This document shows positions 50,226-58,975 of a stretch of 64,000 nucleotides of DNA, in pieces. Where the stretch lies: assembly GCA_035995025.1 (NCBI GenBank), contig DASYKY010000079.1, forward strand, positions 193,345-257,344, read 5' to 3'. The notes under the pieces are model-generated. The model had not been told where the DNA came from, ran no database searches, and saw only the letters and a list, made by a program, of their open reading frames with translations. Both the position numbers and the translations under genes were made by a program. How positions within the stretch are numbered: the first letter of the stretch is position 1; each line of letters starts with the position of its first letter. This DNA is from Actinophytocola sp035995025. GTDB taxonomy: Bacteria; Actinomycetota; Actinomycetes; Mycobacteriales; Pseudonocardiaceae.

Positions 50226-51356
50226 GTGCCAGAGCTCGTCGTGCTCACCGAGCAGCTGTTGGCTCCGGTCCCTGGGGGCACGGGGCGCTACACGCGCGAG
50301 CTCGTCGCCGCGATGGCCGCGAGCGCCCCGCCGACCTGGACCGTCGCCGGTGTCACGGCCACCCACCGCGACCTGTCCGCCGCCGACGTGCCCGACGTCG
50401 CGGGCCCGCGCGCGCTGCCGCTGCCCCGCCGCGCGCTGACCGCGCTGTGGGAACGCGGCGTGCACCTGTGGCCCGGCGGCGACGCCCTGCACGCGCCGAC
50501 CCCGCTCGCGCCGCCCGCCCCCAGGCGCGGCCGCTGCATGGTGGTGACCGTGCACGACACCGTGCCGTTCACCCACCCCGAGACGCTGACCCGGCGCGGC
50601 GCCGCCTGGCACCAGGCGATGATCAAGCGGGCCGCCGTGCGCGCGAACGCGATCGTCGTGCCGACCGTCGCGGTCGCCGAGGACCTCGCCCGGCACGCGC
50701 CGGGGCCCGCCACGATCGCGGTCGTCCCGCACGGCGTGCCCGACGTGTTCCTCACCGACGTTGACCCCGCGCAGCTGCGCGCCACCTCGATCGGCCTGGA
50801 CCTGCCGGACGCCTACGTGCTCGCGGTCGGCACGGTCGAGCCGCGCAAGGGCCTCGACGTGCTGATCGAGGCGATGGCCAAGCCGTACGCGCCGGACCTG
50901 CCGCTGGTCGTGGCCGGCCCGCACGGCTGGGGCGAGGTCGACCTGGCCGCGCTCGCGGAGAAGCACGGGCTGCCCGCCGGCCGGCTGCGGGTGCTCGGCA
51001 TGATCAGCGACACCGACCTCGCCGTCGTGCTGCGGCGCGCGTCCGTGCTCGCCGTGCCGAGCCGCGCCGAGGGGTTCGGGCTGCCGGTGCTCGAGGCGCT
51101 GGCCGTCGGCACGCCGGTGGTGCACTCCGACGTCCCGGCGCTGGTGGAGGTGGCGGGCGACGCGGGCGTGGCGGTGCCCCGCGACGACGCGCGCACGCTG
51201 GCCGCGACGCTGGCCGCGGTGCTCGACGACGCCTCCGGCACGCAGCGGCGGGTCGCCCAGGGCCGGCTGCGCGCGCAGGCGTTCACCTGGCAGCACGCGG
51301 CCGCGGAGCTGTGGCGCCTGCACATCCGCTTCTTCGACCGGGCCAGTGCGCGGTAG
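50226..51356 (+). CDS. GT4-family glycosyltransferase
   Basis: A 376-residue GT-B enzyme: LLAPVPGGTGRYTRELVAAM, VVTVHDTVPFTHPET, YVLAVGTVEPRKGLDVLIEAM, and AVPSRAEGFGLPVLEALAVGTPVV with the donor-binding Glu. Similar to mannosyltransferases of the WbaZ/WbdB group. GTG at 50226 without a ribosome-binding site, 6 nt after TACTCT. The next GT4 gene follows 66 bp later with its own promoter. Confidence 0.88.
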   Translation: MPELVVLTEQLLAPVPGGTGRYTRELVAAMAASAPPTWTVAGVTATHRDLSAADVPDVAGPRALPLPRRALTALWERGVHLWPGGDALHAPTPLAPPAPRRGRCMVVTVHDTVPFTHPETLTRRGAAWHQAMIKRAAVRANAIVVPTVAVAEDLARHAPGPATIAVVPHGVPDVFLTDVDPAQLRATSIGLDLPDAYVLAVGTVEPRKGLDVLIEAMAKPYAPDLPLVVAGPHGWGEVDLAALAEKHGLPAGRLRVLGMISDTDLAVVLRRASVLAVPSRAEGFGLPVLEALAVGTPVVHSDVPALVEVAGDAGVAVPRDDARTLAATLAAVLDDASGTQRRVAQGRLRAQAFTWQHAAAELWRLHIRFFDRASAR

Positions 51357-51422
51357 CACTTCTCGTAGGTTTTTCACCCGGTCGTGCCAGGCCGCGAAGC
51401 ATCCAGTCGTAGTCTGCTCACC

Positions 51423-52571
51423 GTGTCCGAACCGCGCGTGCTGATCGACGCGACCGCCGTGCCGGCGGATCGTGGCGGCGTCGGACGGTACGTCGACTCG
51501 CTGGTGTTCGCGCTCGACTCCGACGGCGCGCCGATCACCGTGGTGTGCCAGCCGCGCGACGTGGAGCTGTACGGCAGGCTCGCGCCGCACTCGCGGGTGG
51601 TGCCGACGTCGGAGTCCAACGCGACCCGCACCGCGCGGCTGACCTGGGAGCAGACGACGCTGCCGCGGCTGGTCCGGCGCCTCGGCGTGGACGTGCTGCA
51701 CTCGCCGCACTACACGACCGCGCTCGCGAACCCGGCGGCGTCCGTGGTGACCCTGCACGACGCGACGTTCTTCACCGACGCGGTGCTGCACCACTCGATC
51801 AAGGCCCGGTTCTTCCGCGCCTGGACCCGCACCGCGCTGACCCGCGCCTCGCTGTGCATCGTGCCGTCGGCCGCGACCGCCGCCGAGCTGGCCAGGGTCG
51901 CGAACGCCGACCCGGGGCGGCTGCAGATCATCCAGCACGGTGTGGACAGCGAGCGGTTCCACCTGCCGGCCGTCGAGGAGGTGGCGGCGGCGCGCGAGCT
52001 GGTCGGGCTGGGCCCGGCCGAGCCGTACGTCGCGTTCCTCGGCGCGCTCGAGCCGCGCAAGAACGTGCCGGCGCTGATCCGCGGCTTCGCGACCGCGTGC
52101 CGGGGCCGCGAGGACCCGCCGGCGCTGGTACTGGCCGGCCAGCCCGGCTGGGACCGGCAGGTCGAGCGTGCGCTGGACGGCGTGCCGCACCGGCTGCGCG
52201 TGATCCGGGCCGGCTACCTGCCGTTCGCCGACCTCGCGGGGTTCCTCGGCGGGGCGGAGCTGGTGGCCTACCCGTCGCTGGGCGAGGGGTTCGGGCTGCC
52301 GGTGCTGGAGGCGATGGCGTGCGGCGCGTGCGTGCTGACCACGCGGCGGCTCGCGCTGCCCGAGGTCGGCGGCGACGCGGTGGCCTACTGCGGGGTCGGC
52401 GCGGGCGACATCGCGGCGTCGCTGGCGGAGCTGCTCGACGACGCGGGCCTGCGGTCGGGCTTCGCCGCCGCGGCCGAGCGGCGGGCCAAGGAGTTCTCGT
52501 GGCTGACGAGCGCCGAGGCGCACCGGGCCGCGTACGAGCGGGCGCACCGGGTGCACCGCCGCGGCCGCTGA
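51423..52571 (+). CDS. GT4-family glycosyltransferase
   Basis: A 382-residue GT-B enzyme, paralogous to the preceding one: RVLIDATAVPADRGGVGRYVDSL, VVTLHDATFFTD, YVAFLGALEPRKNVPALI, and AYPSLGEGFGLPVLEAMACGACVL. GTG at 51423 lies 7 nt after TAGTCT (51410-51415), hence probably leaderless. wbbL starts 19 bp after its stop. Confidence 0.88.
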   Translation: MSEPRVLIDATAVPADRGGVGRYVDSLVFALDSDGAPITVVCQPRDVELYGRLAPHSRVVPTSESNATRTARLTWEQTTLPRLVRRLGVDVLHSPHYTTALANPAASVVTLHDATFFTDAVLHHSIKARFFRAWTRTALTRASLCIVPSAATAAELARVANADPGRLQIIQHGVDSERFHLPAVEEVAAARELVGLGPAEPYVAFLGALEPRKNVPALIRGFATACRGREDPPALVLAGQPGWDRQVERALDGVPHRLRVIRAGYLPFADLAGFLGGAELVAYPSLGEGFGLPVLEAMACGACVLTTRRLALPEVGGDAVAYCGVGAGDIAASLAELLDDAGLRSGFAAAAERRAKEFSWLTSAEAHRAAYERAHRVHRRGR

Positions 52572-52590
52572 CCGTGCAGAATAAGTGCCC

Positions 52591-53445
52591 GTGTCTGCCG
52601 AATATGGTCCTGAGCTGGCCGTCGTCATCGTGACCTACTCGCCGGGCCAGACCCTCGACCGGTGCCTGGACACGCTGGCGAAGGCCACGTCACGGCGGGT
52701 GCGGGTGGTCCTGGCGGACAACGGGTCCACCGACGGCGCGCCGGAGCGGGCGGCCGCCGAGCGGGACAACGTGACGCTCTTACGCACCGGCGGCAACCTC
52801 GGCTACGGCACGGCGGCCAACCGCGGCATCGCGTCGCTCGACGAGTCGTACGGCTGGGTCGTGGTCGCCAACCCGGACCTGGAGTGGGGCGACGGCTGCC
52901 TGGACACCCTGCTGGACGCGGCGGTCCGCTGGCCCCGGGCCGGCTCCCTTGGGCCGCTGATCAAGGAGCCGGCCGGCGCGGTGTACCCGTCGGCGCGGCT
53001 CGTCCCCACGCTGGGCGCCGGCATCGGCCACGCGGTGGTCGGCCGGGTGTGGCGGGGCAACCCGTGGACGCGCGCGTACCGGCAGTCCCACACGTCGGTG
53101 GCCGAGCGCCCGGCCGGCTGGCTGTCCGGCTCGTGCCTGCTGATGCGCCGCGGCGCCTTCGACTCCGTGGACGGCTTCGACCCGCGCTACTTCATGTACT
53201 TCGAGGACGTCGACCTCGGTGACCGGCTCGGGCGGGCCGGCTGGCAGAACGTCTACGTGCCGTCGGCCGAGGTCGTGCACATCCAGGGCCACTCCACGTC
53301 GCGGTCCTCGGCCGCGATGCTCGCCGCACACCACTCGAGCGCGTACCGCTTCATCGCGGACCGGCACCGGGGGTGGCGGTGGGCGCCCGTGCGCTGGGCC
53401 GTCCGGGCCGGCCTGGCACTGCGCCTCAAGCTGGAGACCCGCTAG
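52591..53445 (+). CDS. wbbL: GlcNAc-diphospho-decaprenol L-rhamnosyltransferase
   Basis: A 284-residue GT2 enzyme: LAVVIVTYSPGQTLDRCLDTL, LADNGSTDGAPE, NPDLEWGDG (DXD-like), RPAGWLSGSCLLMRRGAF, and FMYFEDVDLGDRLGRAGW. It transfers rhamnose from dTDP-rhamnose to decaprenyl-PP-GlcNAc, making the linker between peptidoglycan and arabinogalactan. The rmlD/wbbL/manC neighbourhood matches mycobacteria. The start at 52591 could also be 52585. Confidence 0.9.
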   Translation: MSAEYGPELAVVIVTYSPGQTLDRCLDTLAKATSRRVRVVLADNGSTDGAPERAAAERDNVTLLRTGGNLGYGTAANRGIASLDESYGWVVVANPDLEWGDGCLDTLLDAAVRWPRAGSLGPLIKEPAGAVYPSARLVPTLGAGIGHAVVGRVWRGNPWTRAYRQSHTSVAERPAGWLSGSCLLMRRGAFDSVDGFDPRYFMYFEDVDLGDRLGRAGWQNVYVPSAEVVHIQGHSTSRSSAAMLAAHHSSAYRFIADRHRGWRWAPVRWAVRAGLALRLKLETR

Positions 53446-53448
53446 CCC

Positions 53449-53919
53449 TCAGCCGTCGAGACGCTCGGAGAGACTGCCCGGGGTCGTCGGGGGCTGCTTG
53501 GTCGTCGGGATCAGGCCGTCCATCTCCTCCGGCCGCGGGTTCGCGGGCGCGGGGGCCGGGACGCCCTCCTGCTCCTGGGCCGGCTTGCGGGGCGCGACGG
53601 CGCGGGCCCGGGCGTCCTCGATGCGGCGCTGCCGCGAACGGATCCCGGGCGGCGAGCTGACGACGTCGGTGAACGACTCCTGGGCGATCGCCGGGATGTT
53701 CTCCTCCTGGCGGGACGCGCCAAGCACCTCCGAGAACGGCACCACCAGCGTGGCGTCCGGATCCTTCGGCCGCTGGTCGTTGTCGGCGACGACGATGCGG
53801 GGAATCTGCAGCGTGCTGGCCGAATCCATCGGCGACACGGCACTCTCCGGCGTCACCACCCACGCGCCTCGCGCCCGAGCCCGTGCCAGTGCGGCGTCCG
53901 CTCGTTCGAGCGGGTCCAT
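53449..53919 (-). CDS. hypothetical protein, Pro-rich tail, unknown function
   Basis: A 156-residue soluble protein: a short Ala/Arg helix, a compact segment PRIVVADNDQRPKDPDATLVVPFSEVL, then a disordered Pro/Ala/Arg tail. No domain recognised. It sits between wbbL (convergent) and manC (same strand), about 95 bp after the manC stop, so it may be read through from manC. Confidence 0.7.
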   Translation of the reverse strand: MDPLERADAALARARARGAWVVTPESAVSPMDSASTLQIPRIVVADNDQRPKDPDATLVVPFSEVLGASRQEENIPAIAQESFTDVVSSPPGIRSRQRRIEDARARAVAPRKPAQEQEGVPAPAPANPRPEEMDGLIPTTKQPPTTPGSLSERLDG

Positions 53920-54014
53920 ACCTCGACCACTCCCTGCGCGCCGTGTGGATGTCGTACCCCAGCGTATTCCTTTCTGCCCGCCGCGTCAGCGGGGAACAGA
54001 AAATGATCAACAAC

Positions 54015-55130
54015 TCACACGTGCGCCGCGTGACCCCGTTCGCGCAGGAGCTCGGTCAGCTTCTTGATGTCCTGCGCGCGATCCCGGCGGCACACGAGCA
54101 CCGCGTCCGCCGTGTCCACCACGATCAGGTCCGACACGCCGAGCGTCGCGATCACCCGCGACGAGCAGGGCACCGCGATGACCCCGTCGCCGTCCACCAC
54201 GAGCACCGGCGGCGTGCCCGGCGAGCCCGTCACGTCCACGACGCGGGAACCGCCCTCGATGTCCTTGCCAAGCAGGTCCCCGAGCGTCTCGAAGTCGCCG
54301 ATGTCGTTCCAGCCGAAGTCGCCCGGCACGGTGCCGACCTTGCCCTCCGCGGCCGCGGGTTCCATGACCGCGTACTCGACCGCCACCTTCGGGATCGCCG
54401 GCCACGCCTCGGCGAGCACCGCCTCCTGGTCGTCGCCGTCCCACGCCGCCGCGATCGTGCGGATCGGGTCGTGCACGTCCGGCCTGCGCGCGGCCAGCTC
54501 GGCGAGGAAGACGTCCGTGCGCCACAGGAACATGCTGGCGTTCCACAGGTAGCGGCCCGACTCGAGGTAGGAGCGGGCCACCTCGAGCGACGGCTTCTCC
54601 TTGAACTCCAGCACGGCCTGCACCGCGCCCGCCGTGGCCGGCTCGCTGAGCTGGAGGTAGCCGAAGCCGGTCTCGGGGCGGGTGGGCGTGATGCCGATCG
54701 TCATGAGCCTGCCCGCGCGGGCGCCCTCGACCGCGTGCCCGACGGTGTCGTGGAACGCCGCGGTGTTCGTGATCAGGTGGTCCGCCGCGAACGACGCCAT
54801 CACCGCGCCCGGGCTGCGCCGCTCGATCACCGCGGCGGCAAGGGCGATCGCGGCGCACGAGTCGCGCGCGAACGGCTCGACGAGGATGTTGCGCTCCGGC
54901 AGCTCCGGCAGCTGGCGGATGACCGACGTGGCGTGCGCGGTGCCGGTGACCACCAGGAGCCGCTCGGGCGTGCACAGCGGCGCGAGCCGGTCGAAGGTGG
55001 CCTGCAGCAGCGAGCGGTCGGTGCCCGTCAGCGCGTGCAGGAACTTCGGGTTGGCGGCCCGGGACAAGGGCCACAGCCGGGTGCCGCTGCCGCCGGCGGG
55101 CACCACCATGTGCAGGTCGGGCGTGCTCAT
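54015..55130 (-). CDS. manC: mannose-1-phosphate guanylyltransferase
   Basis: A 371-residue nucleotidyltransferase making GDP-mannose: VVPAGGSGTRLWPLSRAANPKFL (GTP loop and catalytic Lys), FAADHLI, TGFGYLQL, FKEKPS (sugar-phosphate site) and DFGWNDIGDFETLG. GDP-mannose feeds lipoglycan mannosylation. ATG at 55130 is preceded by TATCGT (minus, 55142-55137) at 6 nt, so probably leaderless. Divergent from alkA. Confidence 0.94.
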   Translation of the reverse strand: MSTPDLHMVVPAGGSGTRLWPLSRAANPKFLHALTGTDRSLLQATFDRLAPLCTPERLLVVTGTAHATSVIRQLPELPERNILVEPFARDSCAAIALAAAVIERRSPGAVMASFAADHLITNTAAFHDTVGHAVEGARAGRLMTIGITPTRPETGFGYLQLSEPATAGAVQAVLEFKEKPSLEVARSYLESGRYLWNASMFLWRTDVFLAELAARRPDVHDPIRTIAAAWDGDDQEAVLAEAWPAIPKVAVEYAVMEPAAAEGKVGTVPGDFGWNDIGDFETLGDLLGKDIEGGSRVVDVTGSPGTPPVLVVDGDGVIAVPCSSRVIATLGVSDLIVVDTADAVLVCRRDRAQDIKKLTELLRERGHAAHV

Positions 55131-55163
55131 TCGTTGACGATAACGGGGGTACGGTCGGGTCCC
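55131..55163. promoter_or_regulatory. 33-bp divergent leaderless promoter pair (manC / alkA)
   Basis: Minus -10 TATCGT (55142-55137), 6 nt before the manC ATG; plus -10 TACGGT (55150-55155), 8 nt before the alkA ATG. The hexamers are 7 bp apart, so each promoter's -35 region lies inside or beyond the other's -10 and start. Confidence 0.65.
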
Positions 55164-56075
55164 ATGAGCGCACCCGCCGAGCGCGCGTTCGCTCCCGGCT
55201 TCCCGCTGGACGTGGCCGGGGTGCTCGCGCCGTTGCGCCGCGGCACCGGCGATCCCGCGTTCCGCCGGGCCGACGACGGCATCACGTGGCTGGCCGCGAA
55301 CACGAACGACGGCCCCGGCACGCTGGCGCTGCGCGGGCCCGGTGGGGAGGTGCGCGCGTCCGCGTGGGGACCCGGCGCGGCGCTGCTGCTGGACGGCGTG
55401 CCGGCGCTGCTGGGCGCCCTCGACGACGACTCGGACTTCGTGGCGCACCACTCGCTGGTCGCCGAGCTGCGCAGGCGGATGCCGGCGCTGCGGCTCGGGT
55501 CGACCGGGCGGGTGTGGGACCTGCTGGTGCCCTCGATCCTGGAGCAGAAGGTCACCGGCCACGAGGCCCGCCGCTCGTGGCGGGACCTGTGCCGGCGGTT
55601 CGGCGAGCCCGCGCCCGGCCCGGCGCCGGCCGGGATGCGGGTGCCGCCGACGCCGCGGGCGATCCTGTCGATCACGGACTGGGAGTGGCACAAGGCGGGC
55701 GTGGACGGCGCCCGGCGGCGCACGCTCGTCGCGGCCGCGCACGCGGCGCACCGCCTGGAGCGGGCGGCCGCGCTGCGCGGCAGGGCGGGCCGCGACCTGC
55801 TGCGGACGGTCTCCGGCATCGGTTTCTGGACCGCGGCCGAGGTCGCCCAGCGCTCGTGGGGCGACGCGGACGCGATCAGCGTCGGCGACTTCCACATCCC
55901 GAGCATCGTGGGATATGCGTTGCTGGGCCGCAAGATCGACGACGCGGGCATGCTCGAGCTGCTCGCGCCCTACGCCCCGCACCGGCACCGGGTGGTGCGC
56001 CTGCTGGAGGCGGGCGGCATCTCCCGTCCCCGCTTCGGCCCGCGCTACCCACCCCGCGAGTACCGGGAGATGTAA
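55164..56075 (+). CDS. alkA: DNA-3-methyladenine glycosylase II (AlkA/HhH-GPD family)
   Basis: A 303-residue base-excision enzyme: LEQKVTGHEARRSWRDL, the HhH motif LLRTVSGIGFWTAAEV, and ISVGDFHIPSIVGYALLGR with the catalytic Asp in GDFH. It removes alkylated bases. No Ada-type regulator adjoins. It is transcribed from a leaderless promoter shared with manC. Downstream on the other strand lies promoter module D. Confidence 0.88.
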   Translation: MSAPAERAFAPGFPLDVAGVLAPLRRGTGDPAFRRADDGITWLAANTNDGPGTLALRGPGGEVRASAWGPGAALLLDGVPALLGALDDDSDFVAHHSLVAELRRRMPALRLGSTGRVWDLLVPSILEQKVTGHEARRSWRDLCRRFGEPAPGPAPAGMRVPPTPRAILSITDWEWHKAGVDGARRRTLVAAAHAAHRLERAAALRGRAGRDLLRTVSGIGFWTAAEVAQRSWGDADAISVGDFHIPSIVGYALLGRKIDDAGMLELLAPYAPHRHRVVRLLEAGGISRPRFGPRYPPREYREM

Positions 56076-56160
56076 GCCCAGCTCTGTCCACATCGGACAC
56101 AAATGGAGCCGATTCCCCCGGCACACCAACGCCTCGCGCGCGCGTACCCGTGAATCGCGG

Positions 56161-56265
56161 CCCCCACCCTCTCCGGGGGCACCCCTCAGCGCCAGTCTAC
56201 AGGTGGACGCCGGCGAGCGGGGGTCGCAAGATCGACTTGTGGACAAGTCGCACGGTTGTGGACAA
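56161..56265 (-). promoter_or_regulatory. composite repeat promoter module D
   Basis: Minus strand: TTGTCCACA at 56265-56257 and 56246-56238 (19 bp apart; the second sits inside the palindrome ACTTGT-CC-ACAAGT), 38-nt gap, TCGCCGGCG (6 of 9 to TTGTCRGTG), 8 bp, -10 TAGACT (56199-56194), then GGGGTGCCCC (56185-56176). It shares a 25-bp block (56161-56185) with module B (34910-34934). It points to the alkA 3' end, with no ORF of its own. Confidence 0.6.
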
Positions 56266-56269
56266 CCCG

Positions 56270-56812
56270 TCAGGCCGGGACGCCTGCCGCGGACAGCATC
56301 TCCGCGAGGCCGCTCTCGCCGTCCGGGTCGGGGAGTGCGGAAAGCGGCCACCACCGCAGGTCCAGGGACTCGTCGCTGCGCACCGGGGTGGCGCCGGGTG
56401 GGGCGTGCACCAGGAACCGCACGTCGAAGTGGCGCGTCGGGACGCCCAGTGAGCACGTGATCGGGTGGACGTCGACGTGCACCGGGGCCGGGTCGATGGT
56501 CAGGTCCGCGATGCCCGACTCCTCCTCCGCCTCCCGCAGCGCGGCCCCGGCCAGCGTCGTGTCCGTCGGCTCGCAGTGGCCGCCCAGCTGCAGCCACGCG
56601 CCCACCCGCGGGTGCAGGGTCAGCAACACCTGGCCGCCGTCCGCGGACAGCACCAGCGCCGACGCCGTGACGTGCCCGGCCGCGCACGACCGCCGGCACG
56701 CGTCCGGCCGCGCCGCCAGGTAGCCCAGGAAAGCCTCGCGCAGCGACCGCTGACCGCGCGTGGCCGGCCGCCACCCGGCGAGCACCGCCGTGGCATCGGC
56801 ATGCAGGCTCAT
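56270..56812 (-). CDS. NUDIX hydrolase
   Basis: A 180-residue protein with a helical N-terminal part and a NUDIX fold. The box is near-canonical (GGHCEPTDTTLAGAALREAEEESGI), with the catalytic REAEEESG helix intact and the first conserved Glu replaced. Substrate unknown. ATG overlaps the fbiB stop (ATGA), last gene of the M50-fbiA-fbiB-NUDIX operon. Confidence 0.87.
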   Translation of the reverse strand: MSLHADATAVLAGWRPATRGQRSLREAFLGYLAARPDACRRSCAAGHVTASALVLSADGGQVLLTLHPRVGAWLQLGGHCEPTDTTLAGAALREAEEESGIADLTIDPAPVHVDVHPITCSLGVPTRHFDVRFLVHAPPGATPVRSDESLDLRWWPLSALPDPDGESGLAEMLSAAGVPA

Positions 56813-57999
56813 CGTTGCAGGAACCTGCCGTCCGGCTCGGTCTCCGGGCGCGGCCGCACCTGCGCGAGAGGACGGCCGAGCGCCACGGCGCCGAGCGGAT
56901 CCCACGCGGCCGGCAGATCCAGGAACGTGCGCACCCGGTCGGCCGGCCCGAGCGGCGCGACGCACGCCCCGAGGCCCTCGGCCGCGAGCGCCACGAGCAG
57001 CCGCTGCACCGACGCCCCGCCGGCCACCGGGTTGCCCACCGCGAACGCCAGCACGATCTCCGGCGCCCCGTACAGCACGTCCGACGCGCCGATCTCGTCC
57101 AGGAGCTCCTTGCGCCGCGCGCGGTCGGCCAGGTGCACGAACCGCACCGCGTCCGACGTCAGCGCCGCCCCCACCGCCCATCGCAGCGAGGCGGGCTCCA
57201 CGGGCGCGTCGTCGAACTGCTGCACCGGCGAGAGCAGCGCCGCCGACCGCAGGCCCGCGACCAGCGCCTCCTCGGTGCCCAGCCGGAACAGGTCCTCGTC
57301 CACCGGCCGCACCAGGTCCCGGGCCCGCGCGTCCGGGTCGCCGACGGTCAGCCCGCGCACCACCGCGACCGGGACCGCGCCGAGCTTCCCCTTCACCAGA
57401 TCCGCCGCGCCCGCGACCTCGTCGGCCACCGCGATCTCCGTGACCGCCAGCTCGTTGCCCTGCGGGTCCACCTGGCCGCGGTAGCCGTGCAGCACCCGCA
57501 ACCCCGACGAGCCGATCGCCACGTCCGTCTGCCCGACGCGCCACGCCCGGCCCATCGTGTCCGTGACCACCACGGCCACCTCGACACCCAGCCGCTCGCG
57601 CAGCCCGTTGCGCAACGCCAGCGCGGACGCGTCCGGGTCCGCCGGCAGCAGCGCCAGCTCGTCACCGGCCACATTGGACGCATCGATCCCGGACGCCGCC
57701 TGCACGATGCCCAGGTGGTTCTCGGTGATCAGCGTGCGCGCCCGGCGGGCGATGATCCGCACCGACTCCTCGAACACCAGCCGCCGCCGGATCCGGTCCC
57801 GCTCCTCCGGGTCGGCGGGCACCCGCACCAGCCGTCCCTCCACTTTGGACACGATCTTGCTGGTGACGACCACGATGTCCCCCGACCGCAACCACGTCGC
57901 CGCGGCCGCGATCGCCCCGGTCAGGTCGTCGCCGGGGCGGAACTCGGGCAGCCCGGTGACCGGCAGGATCTCCAGGTGCTGCGCGGCGTGGTCAGTCAC
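56809..57999 (-). CDS. fbiB: coenzyme F420-0:gamma-glutamyl ligase FbiB (CofE + nitroreductase-like domain)
   Basis: A 396-residue protein. The N-terminal CofE domain (about 1-245) shows DIVVVTSKIVSKVEGR, DASNVAGDELALLP, VVVTDTMGRAWRVGQTDVAIG and GYRGQVDPQGNELAVTE, and adds the glutamate tail to F420-0. The C-terminal flavin nitroreductase-like domain (about 250-396) reduces dehydro-F420-0 in mycobacteria. It is shorter than the ~450-residue mycobacterial protein. GTG overlaps fbiA by 8 bp. Confidence 0.93.
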   Translation of the reverse strand: MTDHAAQHLEILPVTGLPEFRPGDDLTGAIAAAATWLRSGDIVVVTSKIVSKVEGRLVRVPADPEERDRIRRRLVFEESVRIIARRARTLITENHLGIVQAASGIDASNVAGDELALLPADPDASALALRNGLRERLGVEVAVVVTDTMGRAWRVGQTDVAIGSSGLRVLHGYRGQVDPQGNELAVTEIAVADEVAGAADLVKGKLGAVPVAVVRGLTVGDPDARARDLVRPVDEDLFRLGTEEALVAGLRSAALLSPVQQFDDAPVEPASLRWAVGAALTSDAVRFVHLADRARRKELLDEIGASDVLYGAPEIVLAFAVGNPVAGGASVQRLLVALAAEGLGACVAPLGPADRVRTFLDLPAAWDPLGAVALGRPLAQVRPRPETEPDGRFLQR

Positions 58000-58975
58000 C
58001 GATCACCCCGGCCAGCGAGAGCGCGGCGCGCACCATGTCCGCCGTCGCGTCCACATCGGACATCAACAGCGGCACCGCGCGCACCTCGACGTCCGGCACG
58101 GCGGCCGCGTCGCCGGTGTGCACGAGCCAGCCGTCCAGCAGCCCCTCGGCGGACGTGCGGCGCGAGCCGTAGTGGCGGCCCACCGCCTCGGCCGTCGTCT
58201 CGACGCCGATCGCGGTCAGGCAGGCGTCGGCCATGCCGCGCACCGGCCGGTCGTTGACGATCGGCGAGATGCCGACGATCGGCGCGTCCGCCTTCACCAG
58301 CGCGGTCCGCACGCCCGGCACGGCCAGCACGGTGCCGACGCTCACCACGGGGTTCGACGGCGCCAGCAGCACGACGTCCGCGGCGGCGATCGCGTCGAGC
58401 ACGCCGGGCGCGGGCGCCGCCTCGTCCGCGCCGACCGGCACGATCGACCGCGCGGGCAGCGCGGCGTGGTGGCGGATCCACCACTCCTGGAAGTGGATCG
58501 CCCGCCGCTCGCCCGAGTCCGGGTCGTCGATCACCACGTGGGTCTCGACGCGATCGTCGGACATCGGCAGCAGCGTCACGCCCGGCTGCCAGCGCGCGCA
58601 CAGCGCCTCGGTCACCGCGGACAGCGGGTAGCCGGCGCGGAGCATCCGGGTGCGGACCAGGTGGGTGGCGATGTCCCGGTCGCCGAGGCCGAACCACTCC
58701 GACCCGGCGTCGTACGCGGCGAGCTCCTCCTTGACCGCCCAGGTCTCGCCGGTGCGGCCCCACCCGCGCTCGGTGTCGATGCCGCCGCCGAGGGTGTACA
58801 TGCACGTGTCCAGGTCCGGGCAGATGCGCAGCCCGTGCAGCCACACGTCGTCGCCGGTGTTGACGATCGCGGTGACCCGGTGCCGCTCCTGCGCGCCGGG
58901 CAGGCCCAGCGCATGCTCGGCCCCCTGCAGGAACCGCGCTCCGCCGACACCGCCGACCACGACCACGACCCGCAT
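57992..58975 (-). CDS. fbiA: phosphoenolpyruvate transferase FbiA (CofD family)
   Basis: A 327-residue CofD-type enzyme: VVVVGGVGGARFLQG, IVNTGDDVWLHGLRICPDLDTCMYTL, GRTGETWAVKEEL, and LLAPSNPVVSVG. It joins the FO core to the phosphoenolpyruvate-derived unit to give dehydro-F420-0. ATG overlaps the M50 stop by 1 nt (TGATG). With fbiB it supplies coenzyme F420; fbiC (FO synthase) is not in the window. Confidence 0.95.
   Translation of the reverse strand: MRVVVVVGGVGGARFLQGAEHALGLPGAQERHRVTAIVNTGDDVWLHGLRICPDLDTCMYTLGGGIDTERGWGRTGETWAVKEELAAYDAGSEWFGLGDRDIATHLVRTRMLRAGYPLSAVTEALCARWQPGVTLLPMSDDRVETHVVIDDPDSGERRAIHFQEWWIRHHAALPARSIVPVGADEAAPAPGVLDAIAAADVVLLAPSNPVVSVGTVLAVPGVRTALVKADAPIVGISPIVNDRPVRGMADACLTAIGVETTAEAVGRHYGSRRTSAEGLLDGWLVHTGDAAAVPDVEVRAVPLLMSDVDATADMVRAALSLAGVIGD

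Noticed and set aside
49242..52628. 1128-codon minus-strand frame as one protein
   Set aside because: Only the last 319 codons (from 50201) are a glycosyltransferase; the rest is antisense to two GT4 genes.
55137..55155. DNA-damage (TTGTCRGTG-N8-TANNNT) promoter for alkA
   Set aside because: The nine bases at the right distance before TACGGT match poorly, despite the repair function of the gene.
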